From: Larimichthys crocea
Lineage: Eukaryota; Chordata; Actinopteri; Sciaenidae
DNA: 64,000 bases
Direction of reading: 5' to 3'
Assembly (NCBI RefSeq): GCF_000972845.2
Contig: NC_040018.1
Location: 14,357,157 to 14,421,156, forward strand
Positions 24,291-36,822 of this stretch are shown piece by piece (position 1 is the stretch's first letter; each line of letters opens with the position of its first letter). The position numbers and the translations under genes were made by a program. The notes below the pieces were generated by a model. The model saw only the letters and a program-made list of their open reading frames with translations, ran no database searches and was not told where the DNA came from.

Positions 24291-24605
24291 GTTCGACAGG
24301 AACCAAACATTAGCCTGCTGCCAGAATATTACTGCTGGAAGGCTCCTATCATTTCAGTTGATATCGCAAATTACCCAAACTGACAGACAACGTGGACAAC
24401 CTGGAGCCTTTGGGGCCATCTGGAACCATCAATAATCTCGACTTGGTACTAAGAGTATCAGTGTACATTCAATGCAATACAGGTGCAATTTCTCTCAGCT
24501 AATAACTCATTAGCTGCCATGAAAAAGTTCGGTTCAGTAGACTCCCCTTCACACATGGGTTATTGTCTATAAAAGAAGGAGAATAAAACATCAGCATGAG
24601 ACATA
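24291..24605 (+). ncRNA. Possible terminal lncRNA exon
   Basis: Begins after a strong acceptor (attttgcctgcag) and reaches an AATAAA at 24582-24587. Together with the segment at 23792-23874 it could form a two-exon non-coding transcript. No conserved protein frame. RNA data would be needed. Confidence 0.22.
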
Positions 24606-27479
24606 AACTGTAAAATTAAGCCATACAGTTGTTGTAGTTGTTTTTTTTTTTGTTTTTTTTTTGTGGTTTTAGAGTGTTGTAATCAGACTTCATTAGTGTC
24701 AGTGGATATTTGGTAAACCTCAAGGGAGTGAAATGTGTGATGCAAGATTAGACATACAGTTACTGCTGTCTGGAAGTCAATCCTGGCCCAGTTGAGGCAA
24801 GAAACCCCTTCCTACACACACTCAGACCTTTGGAATCACTAAAATATCTCTTCTCGTAAGACCATTACTTCATATTCCCATAATGAGAGCTAGTTTGAAT
24901 ATGGTACAATGTAGGTGAGCCAAAAAACGTATTCCAACATAAATGATTATCTGTCACCGTTGAGCCATACGGATGAGTCATAATACAACCACAATATAGC
25001 AACCGAGTTGCTAAATGGAAAAAGAATACAAGGTTTGATATGTCAGGCATGGTTTTTCCAGTAAAAAATGTTACTGTTGTAAGCTCTACTGTAAAGTAGC
25101 AAACTCACACACTCATCCACAAGACTGAGACTTGAATTTTTTAAAAGTCTGCTTTAATCCCTCCCTCCAGAAGAGTGCTACAACATGAACATCCGAGGGA
25201 CAAAAACGATCTTTCATGCTAATAGATTACGTGGTGTTGATTTTTCATTACAGATGATGAAAAGCTCACGTTAATGTAGTGAATGAATTCGTTTTTCCAT
25301 CCATCCATTTGTCTCAGTTCCATCCATTTACAACAGTGTATTCCATCAATGCAGAGCCATCTCACCGGATGTTCCATTTAAAAAATGACAACTATTACTC
25401 CATTATGATAAATCACAGCTCATAACCAGATATGCCAAAGGAAGCAGCATCCTGTCCACGCAAGCCATTTGGACGAAGCAACTATGCTTTTAAGGAAAGC
25501 AAAAGGGAAAGGGAATAAGGAAAGTCTTTTAGCCAATCTGGGTCTCTGCCAACCTGCCTCTAACCTTTGCTCTTTTGGTTTGGGAGTTAGCTGGTTTCCT
25601 TTTTCCTCTGACATCACTCTCTAGGATTCACACAATGATAACATGGCCCCGATTGCATGACATTACTGCTTCCTTGAATGCACAGGGGAGAATTGTGTTA
25701 AAAATCCCTCACGAGTACAGGCTCACTGCAGTTTCCAGCAAGCACCAGCTGCACAGCTGGTGTCCATGGGAGAGACAGAACGGATACACAAGTTCCAGAC
25801 TGTTATGAGGCAGGAAAATACATTTCCCTGGGCAAGACTTCTCTTGTAGCACACTACCCTATAGTGTGTCCTTAATTATTATGGTATCATATGGCCTTCT
25901 TAAATCATAGATATGAAACAATATGAGACCATCAAACACATGTGTGATGCTGTAGCTGAATATATACAGTGTATATCTTTAACATTAGATTAGAAGACGC
26001 TCCCACAGTGTTTATTACGGTGGATTTTTGATTCCCGAAATAGATATACTAGGAGTACTACTTGAAATACAGCTCTACCTTCAAATTCGACACATATTGG
26101 AAAGGATTACACTTTATTTACAAGTAAATGGGTTTAACTACAAACAAAGTGGAGACATTTCTTGCCAGCTTTGAGAAATGAACACTTTGTTATCTTTGTA
26201 AACTAGCTTTACATTGCAATAAAGCTTAAAGAGCGCTTAAACTCCTGCGTTTAATATGTTCAGAGCCCCAGGGAGTCTGGTTCTGAAATTTAAAGCAAAT
26301 TGCTGCTCTTTTCCCCTCATGTCTCAGATCTTAATTTGTTGTTGTAGCCTATTTCAGAAATATAAGCCAAATACTAAAGTAAAGCGCACACAAAAAGGGA
26401 AGAAAAAATGCACCTTGTGTGATTTTTTTTCTTTTTTCTTTTTTGTAATGCAAGCCAGATGTGACCGGGACCATGGAAACAGGTGATGATAGCATTACAC
26501 TGGGATTGCAAACAGATGGAGAAGGGCTTGAACCTATTCTTGTGTCATTGTCGGGGTCATAAATAAAGATTTTTTTTCCTCTGATGAAACGGTTTCTGTA
26601 TAAATAACACTACAGCAACTTTAGGTGTTGTGTAAACAAGAAGAGGCCTCTCTCTGGGGTCATATCTTTTTATAAAAATCATTTTCACTGTAACCAAAAA
26701 GACTTTTGTGTCTGCTTGAAGTGTATCTGCCTGGCAGGGGTGCTTGAATCACTTCAGAGTGGCAAAACTGAACATTAACTCAGCCGAGACCAACCAAGAT
26801 TTGTGTGTGCCACCGTGGGTTCATTATGTCGGTAAGTTTGTAGTGTGTAATTGTTGGTGCAAGTAGTGTAGTTATCAGATGATTGCTGCAGAAAAGTCTT
26901 GTTGTCAAGCTCCTTCAGTTTCTGCAGGAGGGAGACTCCTCTTGTTTCCCTGGCTCGGTAAGTGTTCGGGACACAAGTCTGCTTCACATCAGGTGAATAT
27001 ATCACTGGGAGAGGAATGTCTCCAGCAATCAGCCTTGATGAAGCGGCTGGTGGAGTTGTCCTGGGAGACAGAGGAAAGCCACTGTACGTGTTGGACTGGC
27101 CTCAGAGCAGGAGAGGACACTGTGCAGACCTGTGTTGAACGGCAGGCTGGCCACCCCTGAGAGATGGTTATTTAGTGAGCAATTACATCTCGCAGCACTG
27201 AGCGAAACAATGAGCCCCACCCCCTCAAAAAAAAAATCATCTTGTGACCTCATCTCCAGAAGTAAAGTTCGAAGAGCTCTCAAAACTCATCGTACAGCTG
27301 CTGTTACATAAAAACAACAACAATTGCAGCTAAATCAGGACAATTGAGTCACAACAACATGTGTGATTCAGAAGTTGTAAAGTGTTTTTTATATCAGTTT
27401 AGAGATTTCTGAACAGATAGAGTGACTTTAGTGGCTTACACAAAATGGATTTCACATTTGACGTTTTCCAGGCTATCCC
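24606..27479. other. Intergenic, no gene seen
   Basis: Holds T- and A-rich patches (24640-24664) and low-repeat stretches at 25560-25860 and 26440-26560 that might be regulatory. No exon or family-level repeat recognised. Plus-strand open frames near 26.9-27.2 kb show no motifs. Confidence 0.5.
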
Positions 27480-27850
27480 TGGAGCTACCACAAGAGAGCA
27501 CAGCTGGCTGACTCTCCCACTCACTGCAGAACCTCCCCTGTGTCACACACAGGTGTAAAAGCCCAGGCCTTTAGTACAGATTCATGCTGTCACAGCTTCA
27601 ACCCGCCACCCCAAATGGGGCCTCCCATTCTGCCATTTGGGAGAGTGGACTTTCACAGTAATGGACACTTAAGAAAGCGACACCTCAGCCCAGCGTGGTG
27701 CCACAATGTGACAAATAGTGAGCTCTTAAATCATTAAATTACAGAGCGAAATGATTTATTGGCCCCTGTAGCAGACAGCGTTATCCAGGGAGCATTAAAG
27801 ATGCTCTCTGTTTTAGATTTCACACATTCTGTAACATGTTTATGCAGCTG
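27480..27850. promoter_or_regulatory. Candidate conserved non-coding block
   Basis: Repeat-free block with ATGATTTATTGGCCCCTGTA (27750-27769) and an inverted pair GAGCAT-TAAAG-ATGCTC at 27791-27807. Its texture resembles vertebrate developmental enhancers. Inference only; no alignment available. Confidence 0.25.
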
Positions 27851-28450
27851 GATTGTTTTATTGGAGCAATTGAATTAAGCTGTGATAAGTGAGCTGAAGT
27901 ACCATGCTCAAGGGTACACTAGAAATGTCGGTGTCGGTACTGTGTGCTGGATGGGTTTGGCTGCATGTTATAGGAGCTTTCTCCTCACATCAAGTCAAAT
28001 ATTCTAACAACACATAGAATTCAGCCTTTGAGATTCATATTTCAGTTTCCTGAACTTGAGTTTGTAAAAGCTTGGAGATTTCCTTATTAGTCTTTATTAA
28101 AGACTATTACCACAGTCTACTTGGATCTTACAAGGCCTGTTACACAAATTCATTTTGTTCCCTAGTTTTCCCTCCTCCTGGAGCTGTGGATTAAGTGCTA
28201 CTACGGTTAAAAAAAAAAAGAAGGCAAAGCTTAGTTGCGGTCTGCTCGAGAGGATCAGCTCATTTCTCTCACCACACAACACAGTGTGCTGAGAGCAGAG
28301 CTTGTCTTGGAAGATCAATGTCTCCTCTTTTGTCACATCAGTCATGCAGCTTCTGCGTCGCACAATGGCATCGGGGTGCTTGGTGGGGTGGTGAGACGCT
28401 TGACTGGAGAGCACAGAGGACCACCTGACCGCCTACTGGTGCCCAGGGAT

Positions 28451-28516
28451 CACACAGACACACAAACACCCACAAACACCCGCACACACTCACACACACT
28501 TGCACTCACACACACA
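28451..28516. repeat. Imperfect CA-rich tract
   Basis: ACACA units separated by AAC, CCG and TTG interruptions; a decayed microsatellite. Confidence 0.75.
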
Positions 28517-29410
28517 GCTAATTGTGTCTTTATCTGTCTAGTGACAGCAGATTTGTTTGAATGTTTCTTTATTTCTCCTCCCCCTCCTATAGAGTGAGTT
28601 AACATGCTTTATTCTACTTTGACATACCAAACCACATACACTATAATGTGTAATAGGCTTCTACTTAGTCAGAGGATTATTTAAAACATTAACATACGGA
28701 CTTCTTTCTCAGTTTTGTTGAAACGATAAAGCTGTTATCCATTATTAAGTCTGTGTGTTCATTAATTGTACCTCTTTTTCCATTCATAACACTATCCACT
28801 CTTGCATTTCCATCTACTTTATCTGACATGTTATTATAATTTGTAAATGTTTTGTCTGTTCATAATATATATCAGATACGAGGCATGGGGGTGTAGAAGT
28901 TTCATGTTGGTTTGTTTACACTTGGGATATTCATGGATCATGTTATCTCTGCAGTTGTTAAGAAAAACATTAAAACAGATTTTCAAGTTAATGTGAAAAA
29001 TCAAGACCTTTGGACCTGGATAAAGAACTGATTATTAATGAAGTGTTTTGTTTTTTTTCTTTTAATGTATGAGATTTTCAGGTTCCCACATTTCCACAGC
29101 TGTGCTGATACAAAAACCAAAGAGTATTTTTTTCTGTGTTTATCTTTCTCTCTTAGCCTCAAAAGAAGTTTAACAAAAAAGGACAGGATACCAGAGCTTA
29201 ATGTGCAACTGCACATTCTCATTAAAAACTGGTTGCTAACACAAGATAGGGAAACAAAATAAACAATCAGCAGTTGCACCATTCTTCATCTGGAGCAAGA
29301 ATGTAGAAGCTGTCAGAGCGCTGGGATCCAGAGGCCTGTTAGTGATGACACTTCTGATCTATGTTTTCTGCATCCTCTCAACCTTGACAAAGTCCAGCAT
29401 CACTGGGTTT

Positions 29411-29412
29411 CA

Positions 29413-29502
<90 letters not shown>

Positions 29503-29504
29503 CA
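29411..29504. repeat. (CT)n(CA)n compound microsatellite
   Basis: About 11 CT units run straight into about 36 CA units with one CG interruption near the 3' end. Confidence 0.93.
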
Positions 29505-32500
29505 GGCCATTTGTTTTGTTAAGTATGTGCTAAATGCTACAAGGTGATTATCAGTAAAGGGGGAGATCTTCATTTTCTGCAGGAACCAAAGTGTTTTAAT
29601 GATATGTTAAGAAACACCTCAGGTCGAGGAGTTCTCAGGCCTCCTTGAACTTCACAGAAGTGGTTCAGTGTTGATGAGTCCACCAGTGAGCGAAGCAAAA
29701 AAAAGAAGTAGAAGAAGAAGAAGAAAAAAAAAGATTCATGCATATAAATGAAAATGTGACAAATTATTGTAATTATTGTAAGAAAACTGCACATTAACTA
29801 TTTTGAGGTGTCTTTGTTCTTCTTGTTGCACATTATATATAACATTTTCAAAAACATGTGTTGAGGATGCTGGAAAGATAAATTGGGAAAATGATTCTTC
29901 ATTTATTCACAGAATGTTTGTGTTTAACTAGAGGAGTGAGTTAATAACTTACTGATCATTTAAAAACAAAAGCTTTATACCTTATGTTTTTGTTTTTTTG
30001 TTTTTTACTTCTGAAATTTCACTGGATGATTCTTTAAACTGGTGGGAATTGAAAGTTAGATAGATTAGAGTTACTTCTATTGCCCAGGATGTTTAAAGAC
30101 ATTAGTAGTGCATGGGAGTCCGGTGCAGGAGGCTTCAGCTAAAACAAGGCTCCCAAAGAACTTTTTTTTTTCTTCTTTTTTTTTTTTCAGAGTGCATTTA
30201 TTCAGAATTGCCAGCGTTGCTCTTTCTACAGGTCTCCAAAAGACTGGTTTTACACTGTCTACACGCATTACTCCCATAGTCTGTTGAAGGCTGATCCTGT
30301 CACCCACATCTTTCCTGCAGCCGGGCCACCCAGCCTGGATGTGCCTCCAACATGTCATCCCTCTGTGTGGTCCTTAACAAAAGAGAAACAGAGAGACAGA
30401 GGGAAGCACAGCATTGCCAACTAAGAGAGAGATGTTTCAAAATATGACAGTGTCATCTCTGGGAAGGGAGTACAGAGAAGAGAAAACAAAAGTGTGTGAA
30501 GAAAAGCATTAAATCAAGCAGAGTCTGAGGTAAGTTTAGTGGTGTTGAAAGGCGACCTTACCTTTTAACTCATTAAATAAATATTAAAGTCAGAGCAAAG
30601 TAGAGCTTGCACCAAGAGTGACACAAGTGCTGTTTAAGGTATTACTAATTTATATCCAGATATTGCTATTTTGTTTTTTGTTTGGTAAACCAAACTGTCC
30701 AGTGAACACAATGTTTAAAAAAAACACAACAGTTGCTTTCAAAACAAACAAAAGCAACTAAAGAAGCATATGCCAGTAAAGATATGAAACATGACTTGTT
30801 GCTAAATGCCAAATGCACTTTTGGAACTGATTTTTCTTATGTAATTGTTATTCATCATAAATTTATTATTAATTCGTAGCCAAAGATCCACAAAGAGTCC
30901 TCTAAAAAGTAATCAACTAAACTACTAAGATTATATTACAACAGATTTACAATCACAAATTGTCAGAAAGACAAAAAATAGAAAGTGATTACAGTGATGT
31001 GAGCTGAAACTGGCATATACGATGTAAAATTTATGCTCTGTCACACACTTTTACAATTGACTATTTTTGTGGTGATTCCAATGTATTTTGTGGTTGTTTC
31101 TGGTTGATATATTTGCCAATTGATGGATATTTAATAACCTCCACTGCCATCAGGCTCATTTGTAATTTGCAGGATAAAGATCTCCAGGTTAAAAGATAGA
31201 TATCCAGTGTCCTGAACATGTTTTGTGTTAGGGAACAGTTTTCTGGGCTGATTGATATCAGCCCATTTCTGTGATTTACGTAACACTACCTACTAGCATG
31301 GAAAGATAAGAGTGGTGGAAACAAATGATTTGCAGGGCATGTTGAGTGTCCAACTCGCCATCTGAGCTCCAGTGCTGCGTTGAAAAGCCTTTCTCTCATT
31401 ATTACAGCTGAGGTACTGTATGACACTTATAACTATTACCAGTCCTCTGTGCCTCATTTGGCTTTCTGATGAACATTTGTTTGCTGCTATAATCTTACAG
31501 TAATGACAATGAATAGTTTAACACAACAATATTTCTATCTAAATGTTTGATGTTTTTGTTTGATAAAAAACAGATTGTGAGGGAATCTGTGGAGTGGAAA
31601 AAGGCCAAAATGGCACTATCTAGAGGAAGAAGGTGTATAAAGTTTTGGGTTTTGGCACAGTTGATCTTTCTCTGGGGAAGGAGGAGGAAGTTTTCTTGCC
31701 AAAGATGACAACATCTGATAAGGGATTTTGGATGGGAGGATAAAGTATATGACAGGTTGGCTCCTCTCCTGTAATCCAGAGGTCAGAGTAGAAATAGACA
31801 ACAGATACTCTGTGTTGGTTCATCGTTAAGAAACCCCAGGTTGTGTAATAGGAAGGATATCAGTCTCATTTTGGTCTTACAATGTGTAAAGGAATCAGTG
31901 TACTTCAAACAAAGTGCTCGTGAGATGTTTAAACAGCGGCTGAGACCCCCTCTACCGACAAGTTTTTTAACTTTTCAAAAACAGCCAATCTTTTTTTTTG
32001 CATTTTTAACACAACTCTTAAAAGAAGCAAAAGTCTTTGGGGAGAGAAAGTCCAAAAGTTTTTTTTTTTTTTACTAGCATTTTTGAGGATTCCAAGAATA
32101 ACCTGGACTTCTCTGTAAATTGATACTTTTCCCACCTGAAGACGATATAGTTCCACTTTTTGCCTACTCTTTTCTTACCCAATCCTTTCTGACATCTTGA
32201 CACCCAAACAATAGTTGTAATTATAAGCTAAGAGCACACCCATGTACCTGGCACTCTAACTGCACTTTATTGAGATACAGCCAAGTGGAATGAAGAAATA
32301 ATGTGAAAATAAAGGTCACGGGTAAAGAAAAGTTACAATTACTAATAAATGAAAGCATCAGCTCCAACTTCACAACACTAACTGGATCAGCTGCAAAACA
32401 CATAACATAATTAATTATTTGTCAGTGACAAACGGATAATGAAATAAAGATGTAGTCTGCTGTGGTGATCAAACAGCTTACAGTAACTTGTCATACAAAT

Positions 32501-34428
32501 ACACTGTAAAGACTATTGTCTTCATGGTAGAAAGTCATCTTGCAATAAGGCATTGGACAGTTTATAGATATACTACTTACATCAATAAAAACAAGTGTGT
32601 TAAAGACCCTAATTCATCGTCTGTCTGGAATAATCAAAGCATACTACTTCATACAGTATGCAGCAGAAGTTACAGTTGGTTTTAGGGATTTTTTGACAAT
32701 ATCCGGAGCGATATATTTGTGGGTAATTATGGTTTTAAATCAAACATTTCAAGCATTAATAAAGTTCTGCAGACAGCAAATGTAATCTAAACTGTGAGTG
32801 AATTAACATGTATGTCACAATATGCTTCTAGGTATAGTCAATATCACAGCTTTTTGTGAAAGCTATCATGTTTTACACATTATCTAAGGAGCCTTACTTG
32901 ACATCTACTTTTCAATATTAAATATAAAGTAATTTACAAATGGCAAGTATTTCTAGAATGGTACACTGCATGTGGTACGTACAAAACCACGTCATCTGCA
33001 TACAGAAATATTCTTGTCTTTTTCTGGCATTTATGCCACAAAAGCATCTATCATGAGCTAAAGGCTGCTAAAATCCTTGCCTAAGGCAAAGAATTTGAGG
33101 TCCTTCAATGTGTTTCAAAGCAAGAAAGCTGGTTTGGTAAAATAATATTAAGCATTTATTTATTTTTATGAGGTTGCAGTATAATCCCACTGTGCAAGAA
33201 ACATGTGGACTAATACTCAAAAAAAAAAACCCACATCTTTCCTTACTTACTTTTTGTATTATTTAACCATTTTAGTTTTATCTGTTCTAGCTTTGAGATA
33301 TCTGTCTCTGATATTTTTCTTGCTATGCCAATGAAGGTAAACTGAATTCCATTTGTGGTGCTCACTGGTTTGAAAAATTGCTTGTCTTGATAAATGAAGT
33401 GGGGTTTGATATATTAACTCAGTCTGAAGTCCAGGACACTGTGTGCGAGCATGATATTTTTAGAACTTTAGACGCGGTGGTGTCTGAACAGATATGTCTG
33501 AAGGAGCTGGCAGGATGTGGGACACACAAAGAGCTGTGCACACTCGGTGCACTCCACAGGTGGTGATGCCACTGCAACCCGAGGATCTCACTTTCAGCTC
33601 ATTCTTTCCTCCACACCTCGCTGGTTCGAGAGCGCCGAGAGGCAAAGAAAAGATTTTGCACATGATGTGTTTTTCTGGGCAGACTTGGAGGAGTCAATGT
33701 AACGGTTGGAGATTACTGTTAAATGGCACTCTGCTGAGAGAGAAAAGCTTTTAATTTAGTTTCTTAGTGTTGTTTTTGTTTGCCTTATTGTTGACATTTT
33801 ACTGATTTAATAGGCAGCAAGACGCTGAAATCTGAGAGAGAATATAATGCAGTTTAAAGTAGTAGTAGTAATATTTTAATTATCTTTATGACAGGGCAGG
33901 AAAAATAATAACGTTAGATAAACAACAACAACAACAAAATCAACGAACGAGGCCATGATTAAGAGTAATAGTGCATGCTGATGGCAGCTCAGTTCCACAA
34001 CAAATTAATTTTACAACTTAAAATTTCTTCACTCATAAGTACTTGCATTCTTAGGGAATAACTTTGTTTGTAATGTGCAAACACAAACTCCAAAATGTGT
34101 TTAGGTAGGACAACTCAGCTAAATCCTTGCACCACATGTGAACAGTGTTTGTCACAGATAATTACTGCTGCTACATTACACAATACAACACATTCAATAT
34201 GTCCAAACCTAAAGTAATTCAGCATGTGGCAAACGCACACACAAATACTGACATGCAAAAGTCAATGGATGTAAACAATACCATAATACCAAGACATTAT
34301 GGGTGAGCAGCTGGGCGACTTTCAGCCACTAAACGGTGCTGTTCTGGTCTGCAGAGATCCTGCTAATGATCATTCATGTGAACTTCATATCCTGTCCAGA
34401 AACCTCCAGTCTATTTATCTTTAGATGT

Positions 34429-34431
<3 letters not shown>

Positions 34432-34494
<63 letters not shown>
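34432..34494. repeat. (CA)n microsatellite
   Basis: About 31 perfect CA units followed by CTCTCCTCC; intergenic. Confidence 0.93.
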
Positions 34495-34497
<3 letters not shown>

Positions 34498-36591
34498 CCT
34501 CCGTTCCCCTGTCTCTCTCCTCTCTCAAACATAAGACAGTAAGTGCATACATAAATTACATAAATGCAGTAAGCATTCATATAGTCTCTTGAGAAGCCTA
34601 TTTTCTGTCAGTGCTTTCATTGTCAGATTAAGCTATCCATATGTTTGTGAACAACAAACTACAAATGCCTGGCCTGCATGAAACAACAGTGTGTTCCTCA
34701 TCATTTGTTGTGAAAACAGTCCCTCTGGTGGCCTCCCTGCCCCCAGCCTGCATTTTCCCCACTGTAAATCATGATGAAATGGCTTGCAGGTGTCAGGATT
34801 AAAGAATACTCTCAAAGGACTTTGGGCCACAGACACAGTCACAGCTGCTTGTCTCCTTTTGCCAGGTCCTTTATGACCATTTGTTTTCTGTTTAGTGTGA
34901 TGGTCTTGCAGTACCAGTGCTGGGTTGGACGAATGGCCAGCCTCCAGAGGGTTGAGACTACAGTGCATGGAGCTTTGCCATAACTGCACTGACGTATAGT
35001 TGTATGTAAGCTAATGAATAAAAAAAACATCCAGCTATCCCAGGGTGTTTAACATATCTGCCAATAAACCGTGTGTAACTTTAATTTTTCTGAGAACCAC
35101 CATCACACTGTGCCAGTGTTTCTGGAACCAATAAATACCTGTCACTTCTCAGCAGAGAGAGGAGCAAATGAAAAATGGATCATTGTTGTCTTTATGTGAT
35201 TATGGTGCCCCATGTACTGATTGGCATCACTCAGAATGAAACAAAATGTATCATAATGTCTCCCCTAAACATCCCCCTTCTCTGGATGAGATCATTGACA
35301 GCGAGAAAAGCTCAATTGTTTCTTTAAATGCCAATTTCTTAAAAGAAACTATGGTTTATTACAACTTGGGATTTCTTTTCAGAGCTCTGGCCATCATTTC
35401 TGTCAGCTATGATGAGCATTACTCACCAAAGTAATTGTTGAGATCTTGAAATGTGGTAAAAATAAGTCAGACTGGGCAAGAAAGACAAGCTGTTAGACGA
35501 TATACATACATACAGGTTAGTCAAAGTTATTTGAAAGAGAAAACAACGGCACTGGTCTTTGTGAACATTCATCACAGTTCACAGACCAACTACTTGGTTC
35601 AACTATGACCTACCTACTATTTGCTGTATTTGTACACGCTCACAGTTGGAGAATATTTACAACATTATGGGAACATTATGGGAGCACTTTCTTTAAGATT
35701 TACTGAGTAATGTAATAAATGCTTGAAATATATGAAAATATTATGAAATATATGCAATATTATATTGCAATAACTGTTTTTTTTTCTGGCCACACGGGGG
35801 CAATATAAACAAACCGTGAACACAACGCTGACATATTGTCACCTTTCTAAATTGAGATGAACTATTTACACATCCAGCAGATACAGAGCAACCTTTGAAG
35901 ATGTGTGTGGTCGCCTGATAAAGTTCAATATTCACTCTTCTTTTAGCTCTTTTTGCTCTCCACCAACTCCTCGTTAGTCGCTAACTGCGTCTGTCTGTTG
36001 TTTGGTGTTAAGCAGGTAGCATTGAGTAGGTTTTTAAAGTTGTTGTTTCGTTTTTGTTTTGTTTTTTTGTTTGTTTTTTTTAACTAAAAACAGCTGACTG
36101 CTGGGGCCTAAAGCCGCACTGATGGGAACAGTGAGAGGGAACCTAAACAGTAAATTTGCAGGTCGAAAAAGTAAAACAACAAGTTGAAACATGCTACAAA
36201 ACTCTATAGAGTTGAAGGCAAATGCAGAGCCAGATAATAAATCTTTGTGGGTCACTACAAGCAACATACTTCTTCGATGTACAAGAAGTCATATGATCCA
36301 TGGGTAATATAAAAATATATACAATGTTATCATAACCAAAAGAACCGTTGGCTAGAGCTGTTAATAAAACCCAAGTTGTAATAAATTCTTGTTTTCCTAA
36401 TTTTCTTTGGACTGCTGTCAGCCAAAGAACATCTAGTAAATGTTTCTATTATTTTTTCTCAAATAAGAAATAAGCTAGATATGATCATATGGGAGTCCAC
36501 TACATGTAAATCCATAATCCAGGTTTATTATGAAGTCAATTGTACTTGCTACAGCAGTGACCACACAGCTCAAAATGAAAATGATCACAGC

Positions 36592-36822
36592 CACTAATAT
36601 AGATCTTTCTCACAGTGGATAATCTCCTTGTCAGGTGTAACTAATAACATTAATGATGGCTCTGGTCCATTTAAGTGCCCCAGTAAGCCATGCCAGCATA
36701 CACAATAGCAGGACCCTGGCACTGGAGCTGCTAAATGGAACGTAGCCATCATTAATGTTATTTACTACACCTTCGTTTGACAAGCCGAAGTGCTATGTGA
36801 GAAACATCTATTAAGATTAGTG
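36592..36822. repeat. Foldback (long inverted repeat) element
   Basis: Two arms, 36592-36673 and 36732-36822, are imperfect reverse complements around a 58-nt centre. They share CACTAAT, a TTTCTCACA block, CTTGTCA, GGTGTA, AATAACATTAATGATGGCT (19 of 19) and CCATTTA in matching order. The centre itself has AGTGCC/GGCACT at its two sides. The transcript would fold into a long hairpin. It could be a MITE, an old palindromic repeat taken up as regulatory DNA, or a hairpin RNA precursor. Confidence 0.8.

Larger units (their letters stand above)
27851..36591. other. Intergenic, repeats but no gene seen
   Basis: Contains CA/CT tracts (28451-28516, 29411-29504, 34432-34494), homopolymer-like T patches (30162-30187, 32060-32072) and an AAG-rich patch (29698-29732). 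I found no exon with splice support and no autonomous transposon. Open frames of up to about 118 codons lack motifs. Confidence 0.55.

Noticed and set aside
33620..33640. tRNA B-box-like GGTTCGAGAG
   Set aside because: No matching A box at the right spacing and no cloverleaf fold; not a tRNA or tRNA-derived SINE by eye.
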